Shown: one piece after another, positions 5,399-6,090 of the stretch
Layout: every line of letters begins with the position of its first letter
Position numbering within the stretch: position 1 is the first letter of the stretch
Assembly: GCA_035415725.1 (NCBI GenBank)
Contig: DAOOGN010000144.1
Coordinates: forward strand, 1-6,090
Length of the DNA stretch: 6,090 nucleotides
Direction: 5' to 3'
DNA from: DSWT01 sp035415725
GTDB lineage: Bacteria > Chloroflexota > Anaerolineae > B4-G1 > SLSP01
Program-made: the position numbers and the translations under genes
The notes under the pieces: model-generated
Database searches by the model: none
What the model saw: only the letters and a program-made list of their open reading frames with translations
Told to the model about the DNA's origin: nothing

Positions 5399-5418
5399 CA
5401 TAAAGCAAGCAGCGTCAA
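5390..5418 (-). promoter_or_regulatory. Sigma70-type promoter for the vapBC-like operon
   Basis: On the minus strand, TTGACG (5418-5413) is followed by a 17-nt spacer and a perfect TATAAT (5395-5390). This is close to the consensus housekeeping promoter at the optimal spacing. The expected transcription start is around 5383, about 24 nt before the antitoxin ATG at 5359. It sits in the short gap after the enolase-superfamily gene, so the toxin-antitoxin pair has its own promoter. This is the only promoter in the window that I find convincing. Confidence 0.75.
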
Positions 5419-5427
5419 TAGAAATCG

Positions 5428-6090
5428 TTATAGATTCTCCCGCGCCTCGATCTTCGCCTCATCCAGCGCCAACCCCAGCCCCGGCAGCTCCGGCAGGGCG
5501 ACACGGCCATATTCCGGCATGAACTGCGGCTTGTGGAAGAACTGCTTGCGCGCCTGGTGACGGACGAGGTATTCGACGTAGGGGACGACGGCGGGCGATT
5601 GCGCCCCGGCGACGTGGAGTGCCGCCAGTAGCGAGTGTCCGTGCGCCACGACGGGCACGTCGAAGGCCGAAGCCAGGGCGCAAATCTTCACCAGCTCGGT
5701 GATACCGCCCGCCCAGTCGGGATCGGTCTGTACGAAGTCGAGGGCGTTGTTGACCAGCAACTCCTTCACCTGCCAGCGGGTGTAGACATGCTCGCCGGTC
5801 GCCAGAGGGACGCTCGCCGCACTTTGCAGGCGCCGAAAACTGCCGACACGCTCCGGCGGCAGCGGCTCCTCGACCCAGGTGATGTTGAGCAGGTTGAGAT
5901 GGTGCAGCATCTGCGCCGCATACGGTGCGTCCCAGCCCATGTAGGCATCGAACATCAACGGGTAGTACGGCCCCAGCGCCTCGCGCAGCGCGTAGGCCAG
6001 CGCCACGTTCTTCGCCAGGCCGGCCTCACCGTCGCCGGGGCCGTAGCGGAAGAACCACTTCTGCGCGGCGTAGCCCTGATCCCGAAACTC
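5428..6090 (-). CDS. Mandelate racemase/muconate lactonizing enzyme family protein (enolase superfamily), C-terminal part
   Basis: The open frame runs off the window at 6090. The 220 visible residues are the barrel domain of an enolase-superfamily enzyme; about 150-180 residues, including the N-terminal capping domain, lie outside. A GTG at 6006 is in frame but internal to the conserved barrel, so it is not the real start. Counting from the first visible residue, the metal ligands are Asp48 (MFDAYMGWD), Glu74 (WVEEPLPPE) and Glu100 (ATGEH), spaced 26 and 26 as in mandelate racemase. His150 or His152 (VAHGHS) is the probable general base. Lys11 in AQKWFFRYGPGDG sits where the Lys motif of the mandelate racemase subgroup is expected, but the second Lys is replaced (KWF). 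This pattern suits sugar-acid dehydratases that abstract the proton alpha to a carboxylate. The exact substrate cannot be named from this part. It ends 68 bp before the antitoxin start. Confidence 0.9.
   Translation of the reverse strand, partial: EFRDQGYAAQKWFFRYGPGDGEAGLAKNVALAYALREALGPYYPLMFDAYMGWDAPYAAQMLHHLNLLNITWVEEPLPPERVGSFRRLQSAASVPLATGEHVYTRWQVKELLVNNALDFVQTDPDWAGGITELVKICALASAFDVPVVAHGHSLLAALHVAGAQSPAVVPYVEYLVRHQARKQFFHKPQFMPEYGRVALPELPGLGLALDEAKIEARENL

Noticed and set aside
5360..5401. Antitoxin start at the upstream ATG (5401), giving 96 residues
   Set aside because: The extra 14 residues would be encoded by the -10 box and operator; the ATG at 5359 has a well-placed AGGAAG and starts at the conserved beta strand.

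Overview
The window is a gene-dense bacterial segment. All seven recognisable protein genes lie on the minus strand, so transcription runs from 6090 toward 1. Coding DNA is GC-rich, except for a more AT-rich toxin-antitoxin pair and its promoter. The mix of genes (enolase-superfamily sugar-acid enzyme, fucose/arabinose isomerase-like protein, rubredoxin-fused ferredoxin:disulfide reductase, YwrD-type gamma-glutamyltransferase homologue) together with palindromic repeats between genes fits a free-living, probably anaerobic or facultative bacterium. Chloroflexota is my best guess, but it is an inference from overall style, not from a marker gene.

Layout in the direction of transcription: (1) 6090-5428, the C-terminal 220 residues of a mandelate racemase/muconate lactonizing enzyme-type protein, cut by the window edge. 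(2) 5418-4725, a VapBC-like module: a sigma70-like promoter, a candidate operator over its -10 box, a ribbon-helix-helix antitoxin and a PIN-domain toxin overlapping by ATGA. (3) 4724-4461, a non-coding stretch with a two-copy 16-bp tandem repeat and a 122-bp MITE-like element. That element has perfect 13-bp terminal inverted repeats, a possible ATAAC target duplication and a nested cloverleaf-like palindrome. (4) 4460-3667, a two-gene redox operon: glutaredoxin, then an FTR-beta/rubredoxin fusion, again joined by ATGA. (5) 3666-3556, a short gap holding a 50-bp imperfect palindrome. (6) 3555-2104, an L-fucose/L-arabinose isomerase family protein. (7) 2103-1901, a gap with a second imperfect palindrome. 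(8) 1900-311, a gamma-glutamyltransferase family proenzyme. (9) 310-1, no convincing gene; a G-run tract (C-rich in the transcript) lies downstream of the transferase.

The best-supported functional unit is the glutaredoxin plus ferredoxin:disulfide reductase pair. The reductase would take electrons from ferredoxin through its rubredoxin iron and [4Fe-4S] cluster to reduce a partner disulfide, and the partner is plausibly the glutaredoxin encoded just upstream. The isomerase-like and enolase-superfamily genes suggest sugar or sugar-acid catabolism, but they are separated by unrelated genes and may not share a pathway. The non-coding repeats are the least explained part of the window.
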